Assembly (NCBI RefSeq): GCF_001269885.1
Contig: NZ_LHVH01000017.1
Location: 372,001 to 436,000 of the forward strand
Source: Pseudomonas kilonensis
GTDB taxonomy: Bacteria; Pseudomonadota; Gammaproteobacteria; Pseudomonadales; Pseudomonadaceae
Length of the DNA: 64,000 bases
Direction of reading: 5' to 3'
Positions 9,583 to 18,966 of the stretch are shown here, piece after piece. The notes beneath the pieces are model-generated. The model did no database searches. It was not told the origin of the DNA and saw only the letters and a program-made list of their open reading frames with translations. Each line of letters begins with the position of its first letter. Position 1 is the first letter of the stretch. The position numbers and the translations under genes are program-made.

Positions 9583-10956
9583 ATGCCCGTTACCCCTAAT
9601 ACACTGCTTCAGGCCTCTGTCCAGGCCAAGCCTCAGGCCGCCGTCAATTCACCGGCAGCGGCCCCGGATCTCGGGGATAGAGCCTCCAGCTTCGCTCAAG
9701 TCTTCGCCAAGCAGGCGCCGGCCAAAACGTCGGCAGCCCCTGAGCCAACGGTGAAAGCGGCGCGCGACAAGGCTGCCGACAACACCGTCAAAAAAGACAC
9801 CGGCAACGAAACTCCTGCCGCCCCGGAGCCGACGGTTGCCGATAGCGGCAAACCCTTGCCCGCGGACAAACCGGCCAGCGCCGACGACCAGGCTGCCAGC
9901 GCTGACGATGCCGACTCGGCGCAAACACCAGTAGCGGATGCTGCACCTGTCGATCCGAGCCTTGATCCAGGGCTGCTTCCAGACACGACGGTGCCGCTCG
10001 CGTCAGCCGCAGTGGAGCCTGCACCTGTGGTGGTTACGGCTGAGGCCCAGATGAGCACGGCAGTTGCAGCGCCGGTTGTCCCTGCGGCCACACCGCTCCC
10101 GGCTGCGGTCCCGGTGGACGATCCTGCCTTTGACCCTGAAGCCGACCCGCTCGACGCATTGCCCGCCTTGCGTTTGGCGATGGAGCAGGGTGGTCATGTT
10201 TCCGCCGCCAGCCAGGCCCAGCCCAAGAGCGCTGCCCCGGCGTCGCTCGACGGTGAGCCGACTTCGGCGCAGACCTTTGCCGCCGGTATGGCAAGCATGC
10301 TCAGCGTGCAAGCCGATCAGAACAGTACCGAGTCCGGCAGTCAGGGCGGCGACAAGGCCTTTGGTGGCTTGATCAGCGAAGGCCTCAAGGACTTGGGCGG
10401 CGCTTCCAGTGACACGCGGGTGGACGATTTCGCCAACCGCTTGGCCGCCCTGACCCAAGCCGCAACGCCAAAAACCGCCAACGCGGTGCCGGTCAACCAG
10501 CCTATCGCGATGAATCAGAGCGGTTGGACCGAAGAAGTGGTCAACCGGGTGATGTACCTGTCCAGCGTCAATCTCAAGGCGGCCGACATCCAGTTGCAGC
10601 CTGCCGAACTCGGGCGCCTGGATATCCGGGTGAACATGGTTCCGGATCAGCAGACCCAGGTCACGTTCATGAGCGCCCACTCCGGCGTTCGCGAAGCCCT
10701 CGAAGGCCAGATGCATCGCCTGCGGGACAGTTTTGCCCAGCAGGGCATGGGTCAGGTCGACGTCAGCGTATCTGATCAATCCCGTGGTTCGCAGAACCAG
10801 GAGCAGCAGGCCCAACAGCAGGCCCGGGCCGGGCGTACGACATCCTCCGGTGGGTCGATGGATGCCGCGGATGAAGCTGTTCCGGCGAGCATCGCTGAAG
10901 TGGCCGCCAGCACGACCAGCGTCATTGGCACCAGCGCGGTCGACTACTACGCCTGA
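9583..10956 (+). CDS. fliK: Flagellar hook-length control protein FliK
   Basis: 457 residues. FliK is the secreted molecular ruler that measures the hook and triggers the FlhB substrate switch. The first 330 residues are Ala/Pro/Asp-rich and poorly conserved, as is normal for the ruler part. The C-terminal Flg_hook domain is recognised by LQPAELGRLDIRVNM and VTFMSAHSGVREALE, followed by a Gln-rich tail (NQEQQAQQQARAG). It is apparently a single-gene unit between its own sigma-54 promoter and a REPIN. A second, divergent FliK is encoded at 31894-33465. Confidence 0.94.
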   Translation: MPVTPNTLLQASVQAKPQAAVNSPAAAPDLGDRASSFAQVFAKQAPAKTSAAPEPTVKAARDKAADNTVKKDTGNETPAAPEPTVADSGKPLPADKPASADDQAASADDADSAQTPVADAAPVDPSLDPGLLPDTTVPLASAAVEPAPVVVTAEAQMSTAVAAPVVPAATPLPAAVPVDDPAFDPEADPLDALPALRLAMEQGGHVSAASQAQPKSAAPASLDGEPTSAQTFAAGMASMLSVQADQNSTESGSQGGDKAFGGLISEGLKDLGGASSDTRVDDFANRLAALTQAATPKTANAVPVNQPIAMNQSGWTEEVVNRVMYLSSVNLKAADIQLQPAELGRLDIRVNMVPDQQTQVTFMSAHSGVREALEGQMHRLRDSFAQQGMGQVDVSVSDQSRGSQNQEQQAQQQARAGRTTSSGGSMDAADEAVPASIAEVAASTTSVIGTSAVDYYA

Positions 10957-10974
10957 TCAAGCGCTGTTTTCCCC

Positions 10975-11064
10975 TGTGGGAGCGGGCTTGCTCGCGAAGG
11001 CGGTGTGTCAGTTAACAACTATGTCGACTGATACACCGCCTTCGCGAGCAAGCCCGCTCCCACA
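10975..11064. repeat. REPIN between fliK and fliL
   Basis: Arms TGTGGGAGCGGGCTTGCTCG and complement, extended by inner CGAAGGCGGTGTGTCAG / CTGATACACCGCCTTCG pairing. It sits between the fliK stop and the fliL sigma-54 promoter. Confidence 0.92.
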
Positions 11065-11124
11065 TTGGTTTTAGGGGGGGGGCTGAAGATCGCATCTGCC
11101 CGTCATCTCAAGTACCGACACTTC

Positions 11125-11140
11125 TGGCATAACACTTGCT
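11125..11140 (+). promoter_or_regulatory. Sigma-54 promoter of the fliL operon
   Basis: TGGCAT-AACAC-TTGCT, with exact GG-N10-GC spacing, lies 52 bases upstream of fliL. It should drive fliLMNOPQR-flhB, a FleQ-dependent class II operon in P. aeruginosa. Confidence 0.85.
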
Positions 11141-11191
11141 CCAGCCTTGCCGTGCATCAGTGAAAACCCCGATTAGTGACGGATTATTGGC

Positions 11192-11695
11192 ATGGCGAAG
11201 AGTGAAGCAGCAGCTGTAAAAGACCCTGCAACCAAAGGCAAACTCAAGCTGATCATCATGATCGTGGTGGGTTTGCTCCTGGCGGTCGGTGTGTCCGTGG
11301 GGGCGACCTGGTATTTCATGCACAGCGCCCAAAGCAAGCCGGCGGTGGTAGCCGACGCCGCGCCAGTGGGCAAGCAGCCGGCGATTTTCGAACCGATGGC
11401 GCCAGCCTTCGTGGCCAACTACACCCAGAACGGTCGTCAACGCTACATGCAGGTGAGCATTACCCTGCTGGGTCGCAACCAGGCTGACCTGGAGGCACTG
11501 CGGGTGCATATGCCGCTGATCCGCAACAATCTGGTGATGCTGTTTTCCGGACAGAGTTTCGACACCCTGGCCACTCCGGTCGGCCAGGAAATGTTGCGTC
11601 AGAAAGCCACGGCCAGCGTGCAGGAAGTCGCTCAGAAAGAGCTTGGCAAAGTGGTGATCGAACAGTTGCTCTTCACTAACTTCGTATTGCAGTAG
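11192..11695 (+). CDS. fliL: Flagellar basal body-associated protein FliL
   Basis: 167 residues with one N-terminal transmembrane helix (LKLIIMIVVGLLLAVGVSVG) after a short cytoplasmic Lys-rich tail, then a periplasmic FliL domain (RYMQVSITLLGRNQADLEAL). FliL forms rings around the stator and supports torque under load. It is the first gene of the fliLMNOPQR-flhB operon, 9 bases before fliM. Confidence 0.94.
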   Translation: MAKSEAAAVKDPATKGKLKLIIMIVVGLLLAVGVSVGATWYFMHSAQSKPAVVADAAPVGKQPAIFEPMAPAFVANYTQNGRQRYMQVSITLLGRNQADLEALRVHMPLIRNNLVMLFSGQSFDTLATPVGQEMLRQKATASVQEVAQKELGKVVIEQLLFTNFVLQ

Positions 11696-11704
11696 GAACA
11701 CGAC

Positions 11705-12673
11705 ATGGCCGTGCAGGACCTGCTGTCCCAGGACGAAATCGATGCGCTGTTGCATGGTGTCGACGATGGCCTGGTGCAGACCGAAAATGCTGCTGAACCG
11801 GGCAGCGTCAAAAGCTACGACCTGACCAGCCAGGATCGCATCGTTCGCGGACGCATGCCGACCCTGGAAATGATCAACGAGCGTTTCGCCCGCTACACCC
11901 GTATCAGCATGTTCAACATGCTGCGCCGTTCGGCCGACGTGGCCGTCGGTGGCGTGCAGGTGATGAAGTTCGGTGAGTACGTGCACTCGCTGTACGTGCC
12001 CACCAGCCTCAACCTGGTGAAGATCAAGCCGTTGCGTGGCACCGCGTTGTTCATCCTTGACGCCAAATTGGTGTTCAAGCTGGTGGATAACTTCTTCGGT
12101 GGCGACGGTCGTCACGCCAAGATCGAAGGTCGTGAATTCACCCCGACCGAGCTGCGGGTCGTGCGGATGGTGCTGGAGCAGGCCTTCGTCGACTTGAAGG
12201 AGGCCTGGCAGGCAATCATGGAAGTGAACTTCGAGTACATCAACTCGGAAGTGAACCCGGCCATGGCCAACATCGTCGGCCCGAGCGAGGCCATTGTGGT
12301 CTCGACCTTCCACATCGAACTCGATGGCGGTGGCGGCGATCTGCACGTGACCATGCCGTACTCGATGATCGAGCCGGTGCGTGAAATGCTCGACGCCGGT
12401 TTCCAGTCGGACCTCGACGATCAGGACGAGCGCTGGATCAACGCTTTGCGCCAGGACGTGCTGGATGTCGACGTGCCGGTCGGCGCTACAGTCGCTCGGC
12501 GCCAACTGCGTCTGCGGGACATCCTGCACATGCAGCCGGGGGACATCATCCCCGTCGAGATGCCCGAAGAGATGATCATGCGCGCCAATGGCGTGCCGGC
12601 CTTCAAGGTCAAGATGGGCTCTCACAAAGGCAACCTGGCGTTGCAGGTGATCGAGCCGATCGAACGCCGCTGA
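11705..12673 (+). CDS. fliM: Flagellar motor switch protein FliM
   Basis: 322 residues. The extreme N-terminus LSQDEIDALLHGV is the conserved CheY-P docking peptide, followed by the CheC-like middle domain (about 45-230) and the C-terminal SpoA domain that pairs with FliN. FliM transmits phosphorylated CheY binding to rotor direction. fliN follows after 59 bases. Confidence 0.97.
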   Translation: MAVQDLLSQDEIDALLHGVDDGLVQTENAAEPGSVKSYDLTSQDRIVRGRMPTLEMINERFARYTRISMFNMLRRSADVAVGGVQVMKFGEYVHSLYVPTSLNLVKIKPLRGTALFILDAKLVFKLVDNFFGGDGRHAKIEGREFTPTELRVVRMVLEQAFVDLKEAWQAIMEVNFEYINSEVNPAMANIVGPSEAIVVSTFHIELDGGGGDLHVTMPYSMIEPVREMLDAGFQSDLDDQDERWINALRQDVLDVDVPVGATVARRQLRLRDILHMQPGDIIPVEMPEEMIMRANGVPAFKVKMGSHKGNLALQVIEPIERR

Positions 12674-12732
12674 GCGGTGTCGAATTTTTAAGTTTGCGTT
12701 TTTAACTGATTTTTGCCCGCCGAGGACAAATG

Positions 12733-13191
12733 ATGGCTGACGATATGAATACCCAGGATGACCAGGCGCTGGCCGATGAATGGGCTGCGGCCCTGGAAGA
12801 AACCGGCGATGCCGGGCAAGCGGACATCGATGCCTTGCTGGCGGCCGACACTGGCGCCCATGCGTCCAGCCGCTTGCAAATGGAAGAGTTTGGCAGCGTG
12901 CCGAAGAGTCATGAGCCGGTGACGCTCGATGGCCCGAACCTGGATGTGATCCTCGATATCCCGGTGTCGATCTCCATGGAAGTGGGCAGCACCGACATCA
13001 ACATCCGCAACCTGCTGCAGCTCAACCAGGGCTCGGTGATCGAGCTGGACCGCCTGGCCGGCGAGCCGCTCGACGTGCTGGTCAACGGCACCTTGATCGC
13101 CCATGGCGAAGTGGTGGTGGTCAACGAGAAGTTCGGTATTCGCCTGACGGACGTGATCAGCCCGAGCGAACGCATCAAGAAGCTGCGCTGA
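12733..13191 (+). CDS. fliN: Flagellar motor switch protein FliN
   Basis: 152 residues; the C-terminal 80 form the SpoA domain (LDVILDIPVSISMEVG...VNEKFGIRLTDVISPSERI) that makes the lower C ring. ATG at 12733 is preferred over the adjacent ATG at 12730 because it lies 6 bases from GAGGA. The N-terminal extension (about 50 residues) contains QADIDALLAAD at residues 29-39, very similar to the CheY-binding peptide of FliM (DEIDALLHGV); enteric FliN lacks this. The gene abuts the fliO start. Confidence 0.95.
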   Translation: MADDMNTQDDQALADEWAAALEETGDAGQADIDALLAADTGAHASSRLQMEEFGSVPKSHEPVTLDGPNLDVILDIPVSISMEVGSTDINIRNLLQLNQGSVIELDRLAGEPLDVLVNGTLIAHGEVVVVNEKFGIRLTDVISPSERIKKLR

Positions 13192-13629
13192 GTGAAAGGT
13201 TTCTTCGCTGCAGTCGCGATGCTGCCATTGAGCGTGCTGGCGGCCGAACCGGTTGCCACGGCCGCCGCTGCGCCGGCGGTGGGCAGTGGTGTCGCCGGGC
13301 AGTTGGCGCAACTGGTGCTCGGCTTGCTGCTGGTGCTGGGCTTGATCTTCTTTCTCGCCTGGTTGTTGCGGCGCGTGCAACAGGCGGGGCCGAGCGGCAA
13401 GGGGCAGGTCATCGACATCGTCGGTTCCCGCGCGCTCGGGCCGCGCGACCGGCTGGTACTGGTGCAGGTCGGCAACGAGCAGATCCTGCTGGGCCTGACC
13501 CCTGGCACCATCACCGCCTTGCACGTCCTCAAGGAGCCGGTGCAGGTACCCTCCACCGAACCGGCCAGCCCCGAATTTGCCCAGCGCCTCATGGAGCTGC
13601 TGGGGAAAGACCAGAAGGATAAAAAGTAA
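13192..13629 (+). CDS. fliO: Flagellar biosynthetic protein FliO
   Basis: 145 residues starting with GTG immediately after the fliN stop. An N-terminal signal-like segment ([17 protein letters not shown]) is followed by a transmembrane helix ([19 protein letters not shown]) and a cytoplasmic domain. FliO is the bitopic assembly factor that promotes FliP ring formation. The stop TAATG overlaps the fliP start. Confidence 0.92.
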   Translation: MKGFFAAVAMLPLSVLAAEPVATAAAAPAVGSGVAGQLAQLVLGLLLVLGLIFFLAWLLRRVQQAGPSGKGQVIDIVGSRALGPRDRLVLVQVGNEQILLGLTPGTITALHVLKEPVQVPSTEPASPEFAQRLMELLGKDQKDKK

Positions 13630-14378
13630 TGCCGTTGCGCATTCTGTTGGCATTGGCCCTGATGCTGGCCGCACCGTTGGCGTTCGCCGCCGACCCGCTG
13701 TCGATCTCGGCGATCACCTTGGGGACTAATGCCGAAGGGGCCCAGGAGTACTCGGTCAGCCTGCAGATCCTGCTGATCATGACTGCGCTGAGTTTTATCC
13801 CGGCGTTCGTCATGCTGATGACCAGCTTTACCCGGATCATCATCGTCTTTTCGATTCTGCGCCAGGCCCTGGGCCTGCAACAGACCCCCTCGAACCAGAT
13901 CCTCACCGGCATGGCGCTGTTCTTGACCATGTTCATCATGGCGCCGGTGTTCGACCGGGTGAACCAGGACGCGCTGCAACCCTACCTGGCAGAAAAAATC
14001 ACCGCCCAGGATGCCGTGGCCAAAGCTGAAGTGCCGATCAAGGATTTCATGCTGGCGCAGACTCGCAGCAGCGACCTGGAGCTGTTCATGCGCCTGTCCA
14101 AGCGCACCGATATCCCCAGTGCCGATCAGGCACCGCTGACCATCCTGGTGCCGGCGTTCGTGACGTCCGAGCTCAAGACCGCTTTCCAGATCGGTTTCAT
14201 GATTTTCATCCCGTTCCTGATCATTGACCTGGTGGTCGCCAGTATCCTGATGGCCATGGGCATGATGATGCTCTCGCCGCTGATCATTTCCCTGCCGTTC
14301 AAGATCATGCTGTTTGTGCTGGTGGACGGCTGGGCGTTGATCATCGGTACCCTGGCGGGCAGTTTCGGCGGTGTTTAG
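13629..14378 (+). CDS. fliP: Flagellar export gate protein FliP
   Basis: 249 residues. A cleavable signal peptide ([20 protein letters not shown]) is followed by four transmembrane helices, with the FliP signatures [19 protein letters not shown] and [20 protein letters not shown]. Five FliP with FliQ and FliR build the helical core of the export channel. fliQ follows after 23 bases. Confidence 0.97.
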   Translation: MPLRILLALALMLAAPLAFAADPLSISAITLGTNAEGAQEYSVSLQILLIMTALSFIPAFVMLMTSFTRIIIVFSILRQALGLQQTPSNQILTGMALFLTMFIMAPVFDRVNQDALQPYLAEKITAQDAVAKAEVPIKDFMLAQTRSSDLELFMRLSKRTDIPSADQAPLTILVPAFVTSELKTAFQIGFMIFIPFLIIDLVVASILMAMGMMMLSPLIISLPFKIMLFVLVDGWALIIGTLAGSFGGV

Positions 14379-14401
14379 GCCTTTTGTACGGGTAGGACGA
14401 T

Positions 14402-14671
14402 ATGACGCCTGAAGTAGCGGTAGACCTGTTCCGTGAAGCACTCTGGCTGACGACCGTAATGGTTGCCATCCTGGTGATCCCCAGCCTGCTGGTGGGGTTG
14501 CTGGTGGCAATGTTCCAGGCCGCGACCCAGATCAACGAACAGACCTTGAGCTTCCTGCCGCGCCTGCTGGTGATGCTGGTGACGCTGATCGTCGCGGGTC
14601 CCTGGCTGGTACAAACCTTCATGGAATACATCCTGCAGCTGTATGGCAGTATTCCGCAGTTGATCGGCTGA
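14402..14671 (+). CDS. fliQ: Flagellar export gate protein FliQ
   Basis: 89 residues with two transmembrane hairpin helices and the family motif FQAATQINEQTLSFLPRL. Four copies wrap the FliP/FliR core. The ATG has a TAGGA site and lies 4 bases before fliR at its end. Confidence 0.97.
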   Translation: MTPEVAVDLFREALWLTTVMVAILVIPSLLVGLLVAMFQAATQINEQTLSFLPRLLVMLVTLIVAGPWLVQTFMEYILQLYGSIPQLIG

Positions 14672-14675
14672 GCCC

Positions 14676-15458
14676 ATGTCGATGCTCGAGCTGACGGACA
14701 CCCAGATCAGTACCTGGGTGGCATCGTTCATCCTGCCGCTGTTTCGCGTCGCCGCGGTGCTCATGAGCATGCCAGTGTTCGGTACGAGCCTGGTGCCGAC
14801 CCGCGTGCGGCTGTATTTCGCCTTGGCCATCACGGTGGTCATTGCGCCTGGGTTGCCACCGATGCCGCCGGTCAATGCCTTGGATCTCAGCGGCCTGATG
14901 TTGATTGCCGAGCAGATCCTCATTGGTGCCTTGATGGGGTTTTCGCTGCAGCTGTTCTTCCAGGCTTTCGTGGTGGCCGGGCAAATCATCTCGATCCAGA
15001 TGGGTATGGCCTTCGCGTCCATGATCGACCCTACCAACGGCGTCAACACAGCAGTGATCGGTCAGTTCCTGACGATGCTGGTGACTCTGTTGTTTCTCGC
15101 CATGAACGGGCATCTGGTGGTGTTCGAGGTCTTGACCGAGAGCTTTACCACCATGCCGGTGGGCAGTGCGTTGCTGGTCAATCATTTCTGGGACATCGCC
15201 GGCAAGCTCGGCTGGGTCCTGGGCGCGGCGATGGTGTTGGTATTGCCGGCGATCACCGCGTTGCTGGTGGTCAACATCGCGTTTGGCGTGATGACCCGCG
15301 CGGCGCCGCAACTGAATATTTTCTCCATTGGCTTCCCGCTGACCCTCGTGCTGGGCATGGTGATTTTCTGGGTCAGCCTGGGGGATATCCTCAACCAGTA
15401 TCAGCCGCTGGCCACCCAGGCCTTGCAGCTTTTACGCGACATGGCACAGGCACGCTGA
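14676..15458 (+). CDS. fliR: Flagellar export gate protein FliR
   Basis: 260 residues, strongly hydrophobic, with about six membrane segments. The motifs PVFGTSLVPTRVRLYFALAI and QIISIQMGMAFASMIDPTNG are typical of FliR. One FliR completes the FliP5Q4R1 export core. flhB follows 3 bases later. Confidence 0.96.
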   Translation: MSMLELTDTQISTWVASFILPLFRVAAVLMSMPVFGTSLVPTRVRLYFALAITVVIAPGLPPMPPVNALDLSGLMLIAEQILIGALMGFSLQLFFQAFVVAGQIISIQMGMAFASMIDPTNGVNTAVIGQFLTMLVTLLFLAMNGHLVVFEVLTESFTTMPVGSALLVNHFWDIAGKLGWVLGAAMVLVLPAITALLVVNIAFGVMTRAAPQLNIFSIGFPLTLVLGMVIFWVSLGDILNQYQPLATQALQLLRDMAQAR

Positions 15459-15461
15459 ACC

Positions 15462-16598
15462 ATGGCCGAGAGCGAGAGTGGTCAGGACAAGACAGAAGAC
15501 CCCACGGAAAAGCGCCTGCGCGAGTCCCGGGAAAAGGGTGAGATTGCCCGATCCAAGGAGCTCAACACGCTGGCGGTGATGCTGGCCGGGGCGGGCGGGT
15601 TGCTGATCTATGGTGGCGGTTTGGCCCTGGACCTGCTGGATATCATGCGCTTGAACTTCTCCCTGCCTCGTGAGGTGCTGCTCAGTCCGGGCGCGATGGG
15701 TCAGTATTTGCTGCACTCAGGCAAAATCGCGATTCTGGCGGTACAGCCGGTGCTGATATTCCTCCTGCTGGCAGCCATCATTGGTCCTATTTCTTTGGGA
15801 GGCTGGTTGTTCGCCGGGAAGAGCCTGGCGCCGAAATTCAGCCGGATGAACCCGGCCAGCGGCCTCAAGCGGATGTTTTCCACGACTGCCTTGATGGAGC
15901 TGCTCAAGGCTCTTGGAAAATTCTTCCTGATTCTTTTCGTCGCGTTGACGGTTTTACAAGCCGACATCGACGACCTGCTGCGCATCGCTCACGAGCCGCT
16001 TGAACAGGCGATCATCCATAGTGTGCAGTTGGTGGGCTGGAGTACGTTGTGGATGGCCTGCGGCCTGATCCTGATCGCTGCCATCGATGTGCCGATCCAG
16101 CTCTATCAGAGCAAGCAGAAGTTGATGATGACCAAGCAGGAAATACGCGACGAGCACAAGGACCAGGAGGGCAAGCCGGAGGTCAAGCAGCGAATCCGTC
16201 AATTGCAGCGCGAGGTCTCCCAGCGGCGGATGATGGCGGCGATCCCCGACGCCGATGTGGTCATCACCAACCCGACGCACTACGCCGTCGCCCTCAAGTA
16301 CGACCCCGAAAAAGGCAACGCTCCCGTGTTGCTAGCCAAGGGCAGTGACTTCCTGGCGCTCAAGATCCGTGAGATCGCCGTGGCCAATGAGGTGATGCTG
16401 CTCGAGTCCCCGGCGCTGGCGCGGTCGATTTACTACTCCACCGAACTCGACCAGGAAATCCCTGGCGGCCTGTACCTGGCCGTGGCCCAGGTGCTGGCCT
16501 ACGTCTACCAGATCCGCCAACACCGCGCCGGCAAGGGCAAGCGCCCTGAACCGCTAAAAGACCTGCCGATCCCGCCGGATCTGCGTCGCGATTCCTGA
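15462..16598 (+). CDS. flhB: Flagellar export switch protein FlhB
   Basis: 378 residues: four transmembrane helices, then a cytoplasmic domain with the autocleavage motif NPTH at residues 270-273. Cleavage between Asn and Pro and interaction with FliK change export from rod/hook to filament substrates. The sequence after the motif (YAVALKYDPEKGNAPVLLAK) is closely matched by the separate FlhX-like protein at 31568-31897. It is the last gene of the fliL operon; a REPIN follows. Confidence 0.97.
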   Translation: MAESESGQDKTEDPTEKRLRESREKGEIARSKELNTLAVMLAGAGGLLIYGGGLALDLLDIMRLNFSLPREVLLSPGAMGQYLLHSGKIAILAVQPVLIFLLLAAIIGPISLGGWLFAGKSLAPKFSRMNPASGLKRMFSTTALMELLKALGKFFLILFVALTVLQADIDDLLRIAHEPLEQAIIHSVQLVGWSTLWMACGLILIAAIDVPIQLYQSKQKLMMTKQEIRDEHKDQEGKPEVKQRIRQLQREVSQRRMMAAIPDADVVITNPTHYAVALKYDPEKGNAPVLLAKGSDFLALKIREIAVANEVMLLESPALARSIYYSTELDQEIPGGLYLAVAQVLAYVYQIRQHRAGKGKRPEPLKDLPIPPDLRRDS

Positions 16599-16619
16599 GC
16601 CGAGTTGACCACAATCTTC

Positions 16620-16708
16620 TGTGGGAGCGGGCTTGCTCGCGAATGCGTACTGTCAGTCGATGCAAAGTTGACTGGAAGACCGCTTTCGCGAGCAAGCCCG
16701 CTCCCACA
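16620..16708. repeat. REPIN between flhB and flhA
   Basis: Arms TGTGGGAGCGGGCTTGCTCG and complement enclose a spacer of about 40 bases. It lies at the boundary between the fliL operon and the flhA promoter. Confidence 0.92.
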
Positions 16709-16748
16709 AATGTGCGTTAGCCCCTCTATTTCAGCCTTCGAGAAAAGT

Positions 16749-16764
16749 TGGAAGGCTTCTTGCA
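16749..16764 (+). promoter_or_regulatory. Sigma-54 promoter of the flhA operon
   Basis: TGGAAG-GCTTC-TTGCA shows exact GG-N10-GC spacing and a good -12 box, with a weaker -24 box. The predicted start near 16775 leaves a 50-base leader before the flhA GTG. In P. aeruginosa flhA is a FleQ target. Confidence 0.7.
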
Positions 16765-16825
16765 ATACCCCGCCTGCGCCCCCTCCGGGCGTCAAAAGTT
16801 TGCTTCACAGGCACGGGGAATATTG

Positions 16826-18955
16826 GTGGATCGCTCTCAGTTACTCAGCACCGCGCGCAGCAATGTAGCCGACCTCAGCCGGGGCAATCTGGGTGTGCCG
16901 ATCTTGCTGCTGGTCATGCTCGCCATGATGATGCTGCCGGTGCCGCCGTTCCTGCTGGACGTGTTCTTCACGTTCAACATCGCCCTGTCGATCGTGGTGC
17001 TGCTGGTGTGCGTCTACGCCCTGCGGCCGCTGGATTTCGCCGTATTCCCGACCATCCTGTTGGTGGCGACGTTGATGCGCCTGGCGCTGAACGTGGCCTC
17101 GACCCGGGTGGTCATGCTCCACGGCCAGGAAGGCCATGCCGCCGCCGGTAAGGTGATCCAAGCCTTCGGTGAGGTGGTGATCGGCGGCAACTACGTGGTC
17201 GGTATCGTGGTCTTCGCCATCTTGATGATCATCAACTTCGTCGTGGTGACCAAAGGTGCCGGGCGGATTTCCGAGGTGAGCGCGCGTTTCACCCTCGATG
17301 CGATGCCCGGTAAGCAGATGGCGATCGACGCCGACCTCAACGCTGGCCTGATCGACCAGGGCCAGGCCAAGGCACGACGCCTTGAAGTCGCCCAGGAAGC
17401 CGAGTTCTACGGCTCCATGGACGGTGCCAGCAAATTCGTGCGCGGTGACGCCATCGCCGGCCTGCTGATTCTGTTCATCAACCTGATCGGCGGCATGGCT
17501 GTCGGTATCTTCCAGCACAACATGACGTTCGGCGACGCTGGCAAGGTCTACGCCTTGTTGACCATTGGTGACGGTTTGGTGGCGCAATTGCCATCACTGT
17601 TGTTATCTACAGCTGCTGCGATCATGGTGACCCGTGCTTCGGGCTCCGAAGACATGGGCAAGCAGATCGGCCGCCAAATGTTCGCCTCGCCCAAGGCCCT
17701 GGCGGTTGCTGCCGGCCTGATGGCTGTAATGGGCCTGGTGCCAGGAATGCCGCACTTTTCCTTCCTGAGCATGGCTGCTCTGGCTGCCGGCGGCGCCTAC
17801 CTGTTCTGGAAAAAACAGAACGTGCAGAAAGTCCAGGCCTTGCAAGAGGTCAAGCGTCAGCAGGAACTGCTGCCGTCGCCGGCTCGCGCCATGGAAACCA
17901 AGGAGCTGGGGTGGGATGACGTGACGCCGATCGACATGATCGGCCTGGAAGTCGGATATCGCCTGATTCCATTGGTCGACCGCAACCAGGGTGGTCAGTT
18001 GCTGGCGCGGATCAAGGGGGTGCGCAAGAAGCTGTCCCAGGACCTGGGCTTCCTGATGCCGACCGTGCATATCCGCGACAACCTCGACCTGGCGCCGAGT
18101 GCCTACCGCCTGACGCTGATGGGGGTGATCCTGGCCGAAGCCGAGATCTACCCCGACCGCGAGCTGGCGATCAACCCGGGGCAGGTCTACGGCAGCCTCA
18201 ACGGCATCACCGCCAAGGATCCGGCTTTCGGCCTGGAAGCGGTGTGGATCGAAATCAGCCAGCGGGCCCAGGCCCAGTCCCTCGGCTATACCGTGGTGGA
18301 CGCCAGTACGGTGGTGGCGACCCACTTGAACCAGATTCTGTACAAGCACTCCAGCGAGCTGATCGGTCACGAAGAAGTCCAGCAACTCCTGCAAGTACTG
18401 GCCAAAGGCTCGCCCAAGCTGGCCGAAGAGCTGGTGCCGGGTGTGGTTTCGTTGTCGCAATTGCTCAAGGTGTTGCAGGCGCTGTTGGCCGAGCAAGTGC
18501 CTGTGCGCGACATACGCAGTATTGCCGAGGCTATCGCCAACAACGCTTCCAAGAGTCAAGATACCGCCGCCCTGGTGGCCGCGGTTCGGGTCGGCGTATC
18601 CCGCGCAATCGTCCAAAGCATTGTAGGCACTGAGTCTGAGCTGCCTGTCATCACCTTGGAGCCAAGGTTGGAACAGATATTGCTCAATAGTCTGCAGAAG
18701 GCAGGACAAGGCTCGGAAGAGGGTGTTCTGCTGGAGCCAAGCATGGCCGAGAAGCTGCAGCGTTCGCTGATCGAAGCAGCCCAGCGGCAAGAGATGCAAG
18801 GTCAGCCGGTGATCCTGCTGGTGGCCGGTCCGATTCGCGCGATGCTCTCGCGATTCGGGCGCCTCGCGGTCCCGGGGCTGCATGTGCTGGCGTACCAGGA
18901 AATACCGGACAACAAGCAAGTGACCATCGTTGCGACAGTAGGGCCCAACGGCTGA
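16826..18955 (+). CDS. flhA: Flagellar export gate protein FlhA
   Basis: 709 residues from the GTG at 16826, preceded by GGGGA at 7 bases; longer upstream starts would cover the sigma-54 promoter and are rejected. The N-terminal half has eight transmembrane helices and the FHIPEP-family signature RLALNVASTRVVM; the C-terminal half is the cytoplasmic substrate/chaperone-docking ring. FlhA forms a nonamer and uses proton motive force for export. flhF follows after 11 bases. Confidence 0.96.
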   Translation: MDRSQLLSTARSNVADLSRGNLGVPILLLVMLAMMMLPVPPFLLDVFFTFNIALSIVVLLVCVYALRPLDFAVFPTILLVATLMRLALNVASTRVVMLHGQEGHAAAGKVIQAFGEVVIGGNYVVGIVVFAILMIINFVVVTKGAGRISEVSARFTLDAMPGKQMAIDADLNAGLIDQGQAKARRLEVAQEAEFYGSMDGASKFVRGDAIAGLLILFINLIGGMAVGIFQHNMTFGDAGKVYALLTIGDGLVAQLPSLLLSTAAAIMVTRASGSEDMGKQIGRQMFASPKALAVAAGLMAVMGLVPGMPHFSFLSMAALAAGGAYLFWKKQNVQKVQALQEVKRQQELLPSPARAMETKELGWDDVTPIDMIGLEVGYRLIPLVDRNQGGQLLARIKGVRKKLSQDLGFLMPTVHIRDNLDLAPSAYRLTLMGVILAEAEIYPDRELAINPGQVYGSLNGITAKDPAFGLEAVWIEISQRAQAQSLGYTVVDASTVVATHLNQILYKHSSELIGHEEVQQLLQVLAKGSPKLAEELVPGVVSLSQLLKVLQALLAEQVPVRDIRSIAEAIANNASKSQDTAALVAAVRVGVSRAIVQSIVGTESELPVITLEPRLEQILLNSLQKAGQGSEEGVLLEPSMAEKLQRSLIEAAQRQEMQGQPVILLVAGPIRAMLSRFGRLAVPGLHVLAYQEIPDNKQVTIVATVGPNG

Positions 18956-18966
18956 GGTAGTGGTTT

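Noticed and set aside
10975..11064. REPIN hairpins considered as intrinsic terminators
   Set aside because: They have no T-run after the stem and recur with conserved sequence at many sites, so they are listed as repeats; an effect on 3' ends remains possible.
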